Assembly (NCBI GenBank): GCA_004369045.1
Contig: ML213511.1
Span: 459,327-523,326, forward strand
Reading direction: 5' to 3'
Length of the DNA: 64,000 nt
Source: Heliocybe sulcata
Lineage: Eukaryota > Basidiomycota > Agaricomycetes > Gloeophyllales > Gloeophyllaceae
Shown here: positions 10,274-21,859 of the stretch, piece after piece
Position numbering within the stretch: the first letter of the stretch is position 1
Layout: every line of letters begins with the position of its first letter
Notes under the pieces: generated by a model
What the model saw: the letters and a program-made list of their open reading frames with translations, nothing else
The model's database searches: none
Told to the model about the DNA's origin: nothing
Position numbers and translations under genes: made by a program

Positions 10274-12643
10274 TTAAACGTAGGCGCCGTAAAGGGGATT
10301 ATAATACCGGGAGTCGGCAGGCGGAGGACCTTGCTGCAAGGGTGCACCACACGGACCATATGCTGCATATCCTTGGTTGTCAGTGGCAACGACAGGCGAG
10401 ACCTGTAACGATGGCGGTCCGGACTGTGTTGGAGAGGAATGAGTAGAGACGTATAGGGGCGGCCGTGAAGCTGTTGAAGCTACTGGGGGCGCTACTGTGT
10501 AACTAGAATGTCTTCTCTGCGCCGACACGACAGGTTGGGATATGCCTGCCGCCCGAATGGTTTCCTCGTACCGAGCGCTGACCTGAGCTTCGTATTCGGC
10601 GTTGAAGATGAACGGCTGATCGCCATCCATGGCTGGAGATGTGGGCGCACTAGACGCCATAGAACTGGATGCGAAAGGCAATGAGACGCGAGTCGGAGAA
10701 GTCATGATACTAGCACTGGTAGCCAGAGGAATTCCAGAAATGGGAAGTGGGCCAAGCTCTTTCGCGTTGCCGGCAGGGGCCTGCAGCGACTGCAAGGTTT
10801 CAGGTGTAGCGAAGCTGGACTCCCAGGATTCGTCTGACATCCACTGCTGCCCTCCATAGGTATCCAGAGCGTTGAATTGGTATGGGGTCTCGGGGAATAT
10901 AGCCTGACTGCCAGAAGCGTCCTCAGGACTGGACCAAGCGGTGGAGATAGGAATGCCAGTACTACCTCCCGAGGGATCGGTAGATGCGAAGTATTCGTCC
11001 TGTTGGACCGAGAAAGATGCGGGCGCACTGCTGGCGGACATTACTGCTGACGCCGGAGTTAAAGGGGTCAACGACGACAGAGCGTTGAAATGGGCAGAAG
11101 TCGTAGGAGACGATGGCGTCGAGTCAGTCATGGGCACCTCAGGATATAAAGCCCCTTCCTCAGGGAAGTCAGGCATTTGCGCTGCCTTCGTATCGAGCGG
11201 AGCATGCGCTCGCGATTTCCTACGGGGTCCTAGAGTCGCAGGCCCTTCAGCGGGGCTCAAGTGCTGGGCACGTGGAGCTGCGCTGCGCTGGTATGGCAAC
11301 GGCCCACGAGAAGTTCCCGGACTGTTCGGACTCGCGCTTCCTGCAGACTGGCTTTGGGACAAATCGGTCCTTGTTAGTGGAGGCCGGAGGTTTGCGTTTG
11401 CGCCGTACGTGCGCCTCTTTGTCATCCCATGAATCTTCTTGATGCGGGTAACCAGACTTGGTTTCGGTGACCCTTCTTCTGATGCTTCAGGCTTAACGTC
11501 AGGAGGAGTCGTGGCGGTGGCCTCTGCTGCTTGCAACTGAGCAGCAGGGGGCGGGAACGTCTGGCTTCGGAGGAGGTGTGGTTGTGCCTGGTGCAGAGGC
11601 GGACTAGGATACACGACCTCCGGTTCAGGCATAGGAGAAGTCGGTGTAGCCGCGGACAAGCTCGCGTAATGGCCCGAGTGGGCTGCCGGGACGCCCGAGC
11701 TCATCATGAGCATGTCTGACGAAGAGTCAGTTGAGAAGGGAACGTTGTCTACGGTTTGAGGGCCGGTCGAACCTGCAGGTGATATAGGGAATTTGCGTTC
11801 CGCGGATAGGAGAAGCCTATACTTGCGCTCGTCCGTCTTGAACCATGGGGTACCTTGAGTCTTGCCTTGTGCCTGGAGCTATGGAACCGTTAGAATGCTC
11901 CGGTCGTCTGAGTTATGACACCGGCGTCGAGGTAAAGCTTACCGTCGTATAGAAGAAATCAGTCAGGATGTCCATCTTGACTTCCGCCCTCAGGATCATA
12001 TGCAGCTGCACATTGTGCTAAGCCAAAACCATGAGAAAGGTACAGAAGCACAATTTCGGTTGTCGTACTTGAACAAGCTGGTTCGACAGCACCTGCCACT
12101 CTGCGCCGGTGTGTACGGTGGACATCAGGCCTATATCCGTGCCTATCGCGGCATCGGAAGCAGCGACGACTATCAGATGGCGGGTAGATGGTACGCCTTC
12201 GAAGGTTGACGCCAGAGACTAACGGACGTCTCACACCAGGTTGAGTACGAGCAGGAAGTTGGCACTTACGTGTATGGCACGCTGTATTGTCGAGGGCATG
12301 ATGCGATTCTGGCGGTCAAAATTGAAGCCCAGTTCGAGCTGTTCATTGTATTCCATCTGTGGGGACTTGAGTTTGTCTATAGTCGTGGTGGCCGCACTCG
12401 TAGGCATTAAGAGGACTTGAATCTAAACCGTCAATAAATGCGTAAATTCTACGCCAAAGAGGACTGAAGACGGACAGGGACAACGGGATTTGCTAGCCGC
12501 ATGGTTCCAAGTAGTGTTGGAAGGTAGTGCGCTCGAAGCTCTGGCCAATATTGGGCCATTTCTCGAGAGTTTTCAATTAATAGAAGTGTTGCAACAGGCC
12601 CGCCCTGCGTGATTGGCTGGAATATAGGCGCACTTCCCGCCAT
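10274..12643 (-). CDS. Med25-type von Willebrand A domain protein with long disordered tail
   Basis: Five minus-strand exons: 12643-12476, 12422-12270, 12218-12069, 12017-11943 and 11878-10274. All joins are phase 0, giving 716 residues. The first ~180 residues form a vWA fold of the Mediator subunit 25 kind: opening strand VATLLLIENSREMAQYWPEL, then YLPTLLGTMRLANP, GFNFDRQNRIMPS and RHLIVVAASDAA. The canonical DxSxS metal site is replaced by E-N-S, as in Med25 vWA domains. After a linker (MDILTDFFYTT, KYRLLLSAERK) come more than 450 residues rich in Pro, Ser, Ala and Gln with no fold. Med25 links activators to the Mediator complex, so a transcriptional role is likely; Mediator membership is inferred from the fold. 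An in-frame upstream ATG at 12706 is possible. Confidence 0.78.
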
Positions 12644-14067
12644 TGTCGACCTAGACCGTTCTTGCACTTGCGATACGCCTAGCGTGTTCGACACGTCAAG
12701 GTGCAAGCGATACTTGTCCGCTGGTCAGTGCAAAGAGTGGTGGCTAGTTAGTAAGGGCCGCCGGGGGATGCAGGCGTGGAAGACATGACATGGGGTGAGA
12801 AATGACGAACAAGGTAGTAGTGAGTCCTTATGGGAGTTCTGATTCGGTCCTAAACCGCGGCTCGTCCTCTCAGTGAGAAGACCAAACTTGGTTGATGTTC
12901 CGGGATGAGATTAGGTGCTTGCCGGAATGGATCCGTTAGAAGCACCGTGTTAATACTTCCGACCCAGCCTAACTCGGCGTCATCTGAGACGACCGACAAC
13001 GTCAACGCTGTCAAGGCGTGTTGACCTATAGCTTATCAATGTATAGTAGCAGAAGCCAAGACCGCAGACTAGCAGCATAGGTCGCGCCCGCCACAGTAAC
13101 ATATGGACTGCGATGGATAATCCGTGGTGGTTTATTGTTCGCGATATTCGGATAAGCTAGTGGCAGATGACAGGAACAGATGGTATCGACGCATTATCAG
13201 TTTGGGAAATTCACAAGTATAACCAAACATACCCGTCGATGAGATCTTGAGAAGAGCACGAAGCACTAGGAACCTAAGCATGTGCCGCGGGTCGGCGGTA
13301 TCCGCATCCTATCATGTCTAGTTTTTTCCCCGAAATTAAGCATATAAGGACTCCAAAGCCGAGCGATGTCCTCATGTCTATGACAAAATAGTTCCTATGG
13401 GACCTGCGTTTCGTCACCGGCAGACGGATCAACGTAGACCACGAGCAGCGATGGCCAAATGTCGCATGCCACCGGAAACAGAATACAGCACCACTGAACT
13501 ATCAGGACTTCACTGCATAGGCGCTGCCACCGGCGGTGATGCCCGTTACTATCGGGAGCCTTGCAGAGCCTGAAGGCCGACTGCAGCACCAAATCGATTC
13601 AGTGGGCTTAGACGGTGCCGGAACTATGAAGTCGGCGCCTGCTCCTGTCGTTACAGGTCTTCCCAGACAATCCATCTATCGCAAGCCATTATGAAAATAC
13701 CACGCAGTCAAATAAGATTCCTCTTCCGCCAGATGCTACGGACCGCAGATACGCGTCTGCTGGTCAAAGCCATAAATATTTGAAGAGCAATGCGAACTTA
13801 GCGGATCCTTCTACGAGTTTGAATTGGTACGCGTAGACAAGCAGATATCCATTCGGTAAGGCCGCCAACGCGGTATTTGTTTGCGCAGTAGCACGTAGCA
13901 CGAGTAGCGCAAGCATTTTGAATATGGCGGTCGCGTCAAGCGCCGGACAGGTTGTGCGCGCCACAGGCATTTATTTGCTCATATGTACGCCTCAGTAACG
14001 CGCGCCACACGTTGCCTGACCGTGATCGTGCAGCGTGCTCTGCACCCCCTCTTCCTTGTCCCTCACC
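12644..14067. other. Intergenic region without a supported gene
   Basis: About 1.4 kb of shared upstream DNA between the Med25-type gene (minus) and the Whi2-like gene (plus). Only short frames without conserved content occur. I see no tRNA, repeat or element signature. Confidence 0.5.
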
Positions 14068-15293
14068 ATGGCTGCTGCATCTCTAGCATCGTCGCCGATA
14101 ACACAGGTGTCGCAGGTGCCCACGCAAACGAACCTGGGCCAGCCTAATCTCCTGACGAGACTGCATCTCGACCTGCGAGGGCGACGCTTCACAGTGGACC
14201 GCGAAACCATCATGAACCTCCCTGAATCCGTCCTTCTTTGCCTCTTTCCCAATGGTCTCGTCTTGAGCAGACAAAGCGGCATATCCGAAGGAGGGGACAA
14301 CGATGACGATGAGGAGGTCTACGGCGTTGACGTACGTGACATAGCGCCCCTGCGATTTTGCCGGACTCATGACTCTACCTAAAGTTTGATCCAGATTGCT
14401 TTTCATATGTGCTCATGTTCTTCAAGAACTCAGCTGACGCATTCTACGGGACGGAGAACTCCCCAGGTCTATTCGCCGCCCAGCAGCATCTCATAGATGG
14501 ATCTCCGTCACCTGACCTCGGCCCATCGCCATCGCAAAACCCCCTACTCACCAAGCAAGCCATCATTGTGCTCCGAGAGGAACTCGAGTACTTCTCAATA
14601 CCACCCAAAGACACTGCTGCTGCTACTGATGAGCACGGCATCGCCAATACTGCTCTCATAGACGTCAAGCGGAAATGCGGAGGCTATCTGTTGGAGAAGC
14701 GGAATATATTCACAGCACTACAGCGGAACGTCCACAAGGAGAATAATATCGCCGAGCAGCATCTCATCGACATGCTGTGTATGAGGTACGTTGTTCGGTG
14801 TCTACCGATTGTCGCATCCTGACATCACATGAACTCTAAAGTGGTTTCGACCGTGAGGACGAATGGGGCTATCGCGCTATCGAGCCAAATCGGTGCTGCA
14901 TATCGTCAATTGCTCTCGTACTCTTAAAGACCGGTATCGTGCACCATCCTGCCGGGCCCAACAATGAACCCCGTGTAGCAGTAGACTATAACCAGATGGC
15001 CACTGCACAGAAACTCTTGCTGTTCTGGCGGAAACCAGCAGTGAGCACTTTTCCCATACGCGTGTCCCATTTTCTTCACACCTCTAATTGCTCCATGCCG
15101 ATATAATAGCGGAAATGCTGGTGGGATGGCATCGAAATTGAGATCCAGGACGGCGAGGGTGCCACGCAGCAGATGAAGCTGTGGGCAAGGCGAGTATGGA
15201 CGCTCGAGCTCAGTCTGGTGCGTTGCTCTGCATACTCACGACGGCTTGCGATCACCGGCGTCTCTCTAGTTGGGCGCTGACGGTCCTATTTAA
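14068..15293 (+). CDS. Whi2-like BTB/POZ-type protein
   Basis: Five exons: 14068-14331, 14385-14785, 14842-15040, 15110-15217 and 15270-15293, giving 331 residues. The N-terminal part has the BTB-type opening LHLDLRGRRFTVDRETIM followed by LPESVLLCLFPNGL. Next come FDPDCFSYVLMFFKN and an insert of low complexity. A conserved block LREELEYFSIPP follows, then CGGYLLEKRNIFTAL, GYRAIEPNRCCISSIAL and the terminal RRVWTLELSL. This order matches fungal Whi2 homologues, which with Psr phosphatases dampen TORC1 and help stress response and mitophagy in yeast. The short last exon is a choice: reading through its donor would end the protein about 20 residues later in another sequence. An upstream in-frame ATG exists at 14035. 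Confidence 0.82.
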
Positions 15294-16329
15294 CAGGTTT
15301 AGTGACTGGCGATCCCGCCACTGTTCGCTGGTATTGCCGGCTTTCGGCCTCGGGCTTGGCTTGTGCTCTTCTTCCTTGGCACGCGGCCACTGCCGCTCTT
15401 TTGCGTTGTATCTTTCTCGATATTTCTGCCTCGTCTCCTGCAAAACATCGATACCCCCCATCTTTCGAGCTCTATATCACCCTGCATCGCCTGTCATCTA
15501 ATTCACGTTCAATATGGATTTATAGCTGGGATAATATGGACGCCGTATCCTGCGTATCTGATCAAGTGACGTTATAGGACGCCTTCGCATACATACGACC
15601 GAGCGAGGGAGACTCGGCAGCTTATGGCTCACTTGTTGTGAATCGTTGTCAAGCCATCCTCCCGTTTCAATCCCCGCGTCGGCGGTTGCCTATTCGAACG
15701 AAGCAGCATGGGATTTTATTCCTTTGCTATGCTGCAAGCATGATGCCACTTGATTCTGGACATGATTCTGGGAACAGAACTGGTGCATTACGGCAGCCGG
15801 AAGGTAACGTGCCTGCGCAGGTTTCTCATATGCACGGGAGTAACGGCTGATGCACAAGCTTGAATCCCTCACCTCCTATGGGAGAGCCGTGCCTGGAGTC
15901 GGTGAGTTGATTAATTCAGAACGCAGCTCACACGCATGGAAGGTACATACTGTTATACAGTGCGCATGTGCCGCTCATTCATCGCAAGAAATGACTGGAC
16001 CCACAGGATCTCGTCACCTCTCCCGAATGCAACTGGCGTTAGGGCGTCCGGTGACTCTTGAGTGCCGGGCTTGGACGAATTGCTTATGACCTTCCGTGCA
16101 TCCTGTCGTATCTCATATTTCATTGGAACACTGAAGTATCTAAACTACTTGCGTTCACTCCCTAAGTTAACTACGCTCAGCGTTTGAAGTACTCTGCGCG
16201 TTTTGAAGCACAGCTTCAGCCACAGCAGACATTCATCGGGAGCATGAGTCGTGGGAACCGAGCATTATTGCCCTGCGCTCCGAGTACTTGCGACTCTCCC
16301 TTCTCTCGCTTGATTCATTCCTCGCGGTC
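15294..16329. other. Intergenic region without a supported gene
   Basis: About 1 kb between the Whi2-like gene and Lto1. Overlapping small frames at 15300-16090 show no motif, codon consistency or splice support. Confidence 0.5.
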
Positions 16330-16964
16330 ATGACGGACTTTGACCTGGACTCCCTCGTTCATGTGGAGCAAACGTCTGAGCTGACTGTTCCCTCAGTCTA
16401 TGCGATGGTTCTCATGGAGGCATAGATAGGTTCTACGACAATGGCTACAAGGACGGCTTTGCGCACGGCCGGATCCACGGGCTCATCGAGGGCAGGGCTT
16501 TAGGTCGCGAGAAAGGATTCGAGATGTGGGAGGAGCTCGGTTTCTATGAGGGCGTTGCGGCGATGTGGAAAGCCATCTATGCGAGGCAAGGCCGCCAAGA
16601 CGAGTATGTCGCGCATCTGGACCGTCGATCCCAGGAGTGGTTTATACTGACTTGAATGCGTTGAAGTCGAGGCTTCCACCACGCCCTCCAGCTGCTGGAA
16701 CTGATATCGCAGTTTCCCAGAACGAATCCCTCGGCAGAGTCCTCGGATGTGGATATACCCAAGCTGTTTCGCCAGATCCGGTCTCGGTACAAGGCCCTCT
16801 GTGCGACTCTAGGCGTGAAGGCCAGTCTGCGTGCCAGTGGAACGGGTTCGCCGTCTGCCGAGGAAGACGGTACCGAGCCATCCCATGATTCAGGTAACGG
16901 AAGCAAGATTTGGGACCTCAGTAGCCCGGCGAAGTCGAAGACAGGTCAAGACTTGTCGTTCTGA
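16330..16964 (+). CDS. lto1: Lto1/ORAOV1-like adaptor for cytosolic Fe-S delivery
   Basis: Three exons, 16330-16373, 16430-16603 and 16667-16964, giving 171 residues. The N-terminus MTDFDLDSLVHVEQTFYDNG is followed by the deca-GX3 motif of the Yae1/Lto1 family: Gly every fourth residue in GYKDGFAHGRIHGLIEGRAL and on to KGFEMWEELGFYEG. The second half keeps the helix HALQLLELISQFPRTNPS and DIPKLFRQIRSRYKALCATL. In yeast and humans Lto1 pairs with Yae1 and recruits the CIA targeting complex so that the ribosome-recycling ATPase Rli1/ABCE1 receives its Fe-S clusters. The C-terminus here is an extended disordered Ser/Gly tail ending DLSF, not the terminal Trp described for Lto1. Confidence 0.88.
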
Positions 16965-17152
16965 TTCCTTCGTCGGCCGTTCCCGTTCTCATCAGTGCAT
17001 TGATGCGCAGTGTATAGATTCATGGAAGAATGTCAGTACATCATTTGAGTTCCGCGTAGTTGTAATACAAGTAGATTCCGGACCATGCTCCAGGATAATC
17101 AATAGTATGCAAATGATGGTGAGATAAATATCAAACTTCTCCTGTACTGCTC

Positions 17153-19946
17153 TTAATGGCCATTAGCACCATTGCTGCAGCACGACTCCACGCTGTAGCC
17201 AGCCAAGCCGCCATTGGCAAATGCCGAAACACTGCGAGGGTCCTTTCCACCGGGCACGTCCATGCTGGGATTGTACTTGAAGAAGCTATGGGGCTTGAAC
17301 GAAACCCGGAGGTGATCGACAGGCATCCTACAACAAGCCACCCAGTCAGTACCATCCTCAGCCACAATGCAATGAATCAAGACGTACACAGGCCAGTCTT
17401 CTGGGCGCGGAATATGATTCGTGCCAACGGTAAGGAACAGCACGACGTCCTCGTTCTCGATCTTGTCGTCGCCCTTCACCCACTTGCCGACCGACTCCTC
17501 CGGCTCCTCGCGTGTCCCGGGGACGTACTTGCCCGCGGGCCACATGCGGTTGCCCTTCGGGCCTTCGACGTCCTTCACAACCCACAGCGGCTTCTTCGCA
17601 AACGCCGCCCTCTTCGCGACCCAGCTGCCATCCCGCGCCAGCAAGGTCGTGATGCCGCCCTTCATGTTAATCGCATACGACACCTCCCTCCCGCTCGAGT
17701 AATGCTTACGCGCCGGGTTGACGATCCGCCACCGCCTGTCCTTCTCCAGGTCCATGTCCCGTACACCCTCGGACTGGACTTTCAGTACCTTTTCCTGCGT
17801 GAGGAACGCGTTGCCGGCAAAGTTGCCTGAGGAGCCCATGGGCGCGTCGGGGAGGGGCACGATGTCGGACTCGACGACAGAGTTGTGCAGGCCGTCGATC
17901 ATGGGGTCGACGCGGACGGAGAAGATGTGCTGGTGGTAGTGGGCGTTCACCTGCGGCGCGACGAGCGTGCCGTACGGGGACTCCTCGCCCGGGCCTGCGA
18001 CGTAGACTTGGAGGATCCCGGTCAGGCGGATCTCGAGCTCGATGTTGCCGTCTTGGTAAAAGTAGTAGTTAAACACGTATTCTGCAGCAGCCATGTTGAT
18101 CAGTCAATATGTTCTTATTCATGAAGAGCGCAAGGATACGCACCGTAGTTGGCGAGAGTGCAGATCATACTGACGACGAGGCGGCGACTCCGGACCGAGT
18201 GCGAGCGCCCTCCCTGGCGCCAGTCGCTGTGCTTCCATAATAGACCAGCGTCTTCTTCGTGGATGCAGATGACATTCTTGATGACGACCGCGCTGCCGTC
18301 GTTTGCGACGTATGCACCAGGCTAGTGAAGAATCTTAAGCAACGATGAAGCGTCGACCTTTCGCATGACGCACCAGATAATGGATCTGACCGAGACAGTC
18401 GCACCCGAGGGAGAGCTCATTTGCCATTGTACCCATACCGTACTCACCCCTGCAAGAGGTTGGATCAGAGCTTTAGTTACAGAAGGCTAGTCGATTGGAC
18501 GCACGTATCAAAGGCAAATTTGCGCGGATGAGGGTACTCAGGTGCACCGTAGGGCACGACCATCTCCGCGAGCGAGAGACGGTAGAAGATAGGCCGAACT
18601 TCACCGTCGTCGTTGTAGGTGATCGTTGACAGTGCGATACCTTCACGATGGCTGAAAGCTAACATCCACGCCTCCATCAGCCTCATGCCATAGTGGACAG
18701 ACAGATTCCGACTAACCAATGTGCATCTTCCACTTCTGCCACTCCAACTCGTGCCCATCCATCTTGAAGCTCACGCCCTCGGGCTGGACGACGTGCAGCG
18801 GCTTCACGTCCTCGCGGAATTTCGTCTTCTGCTCCTCGTTCTGCACCATGAGATCGGGCAAAAAGTCGAACTTCCCCTTCGGGGGCGACACACGCTCGCG
18901 GTTCGCCGCCTCCAGGGGTTCCGCATCGAGAGGCGGGAAGGCGGTGGCTTGGGATTGGGTGGAAAGGCCCGAGGTAGTGTAAGCGGGCGGGAAGTCGATG
19001 TGGATTACTTTCCGGGTGTTGGAGTCGACGATGGGAATGAAATCCTAGTAAATGCGGTGTCAGCCTGGTGTACGCAGCGAAGAGCAGGGTGCTCACAATG
19101 GGATGCGCGTAGAGGTTCTCGTGCTCGCCGAAGCGGGCGAAGAGAAGCGCCTGCTGGATGCGCTGTTTGTGCGGGAATCGGTCGTCGTAGCCGATGGCCC
19201 ACCCGTCAGCGCAGAGCTGGTGGGGCTCAACGCCTGTATTATCATGAGCTATGTTTTAGAGAGGAACGTGTAGGATAGGGTACGAACCGACAGCTTTTGC
19301 TAGCTTCTGCACGCGCTCGTCCGCTCTGATGATCTGCTCTGCCTGATTGAGTTCCTCGGGCGAGATCTGTGGCTGCGTGCCCTCGGGCAGGAGGTCCATC
19401 GTCTCCACCTCCCACTTTCCATCCTTGAACGCGACGATGGCATTGTATGCATTCCTGCTCGGTGATCGTTAGAACAACCTATGATTCTGGGATATGCTAT
19501 TACGAACCCTGACACGACGTCGATGAACTGATGGCGTTGTCGATCATCAACTTAGAGATGAATGGGAGGCTAGAGCGCTACTCACATCGACCTCTGCCTT
19601 CCTCACGACCTCAGTCTTTGGCTCCGGCTTTGCCCCGGGACTCAATGGGATCCCAAGATATGCAAGCACCACCTTCTTTGGCGGCGGCAACAGATAGCAG
19701 GTGATGAACTTGACCGCCTTGACGTCGGTCTTGGTCGCCACATGCTGGCGGATACCGTATGTCACTGCCGCGATCTAATGTCGGTCGATGAGTTAGCGCA
19801 CATCCCGCCACTGCATATCAGGCATATCGCACCTCATCAGCAGTCAGCGGGTCGAGGGGATGCTGGTACTCGGGCGCCTTTGCTTTGTCGGTGTGCAGCC
19901 CGGTCGCGGTGCCTGCAACAAAGTTGTCTGATGTGGACGGCGACAT
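17153..19946 (-). CDS. Copper/topaquinone amine oxidase
   Basis: Oxidises primary amines to aldehydes with release of ammonia and hydrogen peroxide. Eleven minus-strand exons: 19946-19833, 19774-19586, 19527-19508, 19454-19288, 19233-19097, 19044-18717, 18658-18505, 18449-18374, 18321-18144, 18081-17388 and 17327-17153. They sum to 744 codons. N-terminal domains begin MSPSTSDN and LDPLTADEIAAV. The catalytic part shows YGAPEYPHPRKFAFDTGEYG with the catalytic Asp region. NYEY, whose first Tyr becomes topaquinone, is split by the intron before 18081. HYHQHIFSVRVDP supplies two copper histidines, and MPVDHLRVSFKP the third. The protein ends in Asn-Gly-His without a peroxisomal SKL-like signal. 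It appears intact. It probably serves use of amines as nitrogen source, by family knowledge. Confidence 0.96.
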
Positions 19947-21859
19947 GGCTTCAATGCTGCGTCAATCGACTGGGAAGATGCAAGATGAATTGAGGGTTGA
20001 GCGCGTGATAGCCCATTTGCAGCCATATATAAATAATTTTCGGATAGCAGGAATAGTCGAGGATGTCGGCTAGATAATGCAGTCTTCCCGGCGTCTAGAT
20101 CGAGATAACAGTGTGCCCTCTGCCGTTGCTGCCGCGGTAGCACATTAAAGCAGTGGCTTGTGTCTACAAACTTGATGCGGTAACCAATCGCGCAGAAAGA
20201 AGAAAGAAACGAAAGAGAGCACAAAACGTGGTACGGAGGTCGCACGGAGCGAGAGTCTCAGAGCGGCAAGATAACGCACGTCGCAAAAACAACATCTCTT
20301 CACGGGCGATAACGTTACCTGTCCTGTCATCTGAATTGAAACTGCAACCGGCATCGATCCGGGACGCCACTCGTATCTCGCGAGACGAGATTGGTTTCCG
20401 ACTGCCCTCCGTCCGGTCTTCAGAACGCCTTTGCCGAAAGGATCGATCTCCCGAAATTCCATGGACAGGAGGAAGCCTCTGCGGCACCGAGCGTCGAATG
20501 AAGCACCGAGGAAAGAATCAACAACGGAGGTCCGGTGCCAGCTGAGTCGCCGCGTCCTCGGACCTCCTGGTTCGTCATATGACGGCGGCGTAACGGCATC
20601 CACAGAGGAAACGCCAGAGGCCTACGAATTCCAAATACTATTGAAGGTAAGCATAACATGGCGCCTGCACACGATCCCGGGGCAAAGTAAAAGAAGGAAG
20701 GCAGAATGGAAGCAGGCATTGAATGTGAAAGAAGAGGGCAGGCAGAGGAAACCAGCTTACCATACATCCTTACTTTCATGCCTAATCTCTAACCAGGGCA
20801 CGGAGACTCGAGCACGAGTAGTGCACGAGGTCGTCCTCTGGCAACTGCGGACCGCACCCCACCTTTCTCTTGATATATGGGGCACCATGCAGTGATCCAG
20901 CTGAAGCGAATAGCACGATCATGCTAATGGAGATGAGATCGAATTCAAGTATAGCAGGTACATTGTGTGACTTAACTGAGCCAGCAGGTACACGGTACGG
21001 AGGATTTGACCCTCTTTTGAACCGTACCTCTCCTGAGGATCGCGATATAAAGGGGCGGAGGTCGGAAATGAGCTTACTGCGGGAGCAATGCATTAGTCGT
21101 TGAAAGTTGATCCTGGATGTCGAGCGAGTGTACGCAGGGCTCAGTATAGAACCAGAGTCTAGACGTCCGCAAGAGACTCGAGTTGCTTCGCCAATGGTTC
21201 TCATTACGCGTCGCAGGTACCGTGGAGGTAAACTGAGTTGGCGAGACACAATCGAGCGCTGACTACTGTATGGATAACAAGAGACGCCTAGCAGACATAC
21301 CGGAGTCAGTCGCCCTAAGCCCGCCGCGGGACGCGCAGTACGTGGTTTACCACGATCCACAGGGCCCTAGACGTTAATCTGAGCTAAATCAGTTGCCCGG
21401 CTGGCGAGGACATTGAACCGAGCCATTTGGTAAGGTCAATAGAGATGACGAGAAGACAAGAGCGAATGAAGGTGCTCAGCGATGGGCTGGCGAGTCAAAG
21501 CATCAGATCGCTGCACGGGGCCCGTGGACGTGCGAGGGATGTAATGGCTGTATTGGGAGAGTCATGGGAAGCGGGGGACGGTGATCAGGATATGGAGGAT
21601 GGACGTACCTCCGCCGCTTGCCTGAAGGATGGCTGTGTCAGAGTTCTGCATGGGATTATGATCGTGCCTGCATAGTGCACTGAACAACGCCGAGCGTACA
21701 GCCCCAGCGAACGGGGCACAGAAAATTGGATGACATTATTGATACGGACTAAGGGATTAAAAAAAGTCGAGAGGGGATACTGGTCATGAGCACGATACAC
21801 AATCAGCTACCTTTTTCAAGTAGTTGGATAAAGTCTCACCTTGGATATGGGCTGCCGCT
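19947..21859. other. Long intergenic region without a supported gene
   Basis: About 1.9 kb between the start of the amine oxidase and the 3' end of the acyltransferase. Frames at 20145-20603 and 20782-21360 (both minus) are open, but they have no recognisable motif, lack intron structure and overlap equally open frames on the other strand. I regard the stretch as non-coding or relic DNA. Confidence 0.45.

Noticed and set aside
20145-21360. Long minus-strand frames between the amine oxidase and the acyltransferase
   Set aside because: No recognisable domain, no intron structure, and equally open frames on the opposite strand.
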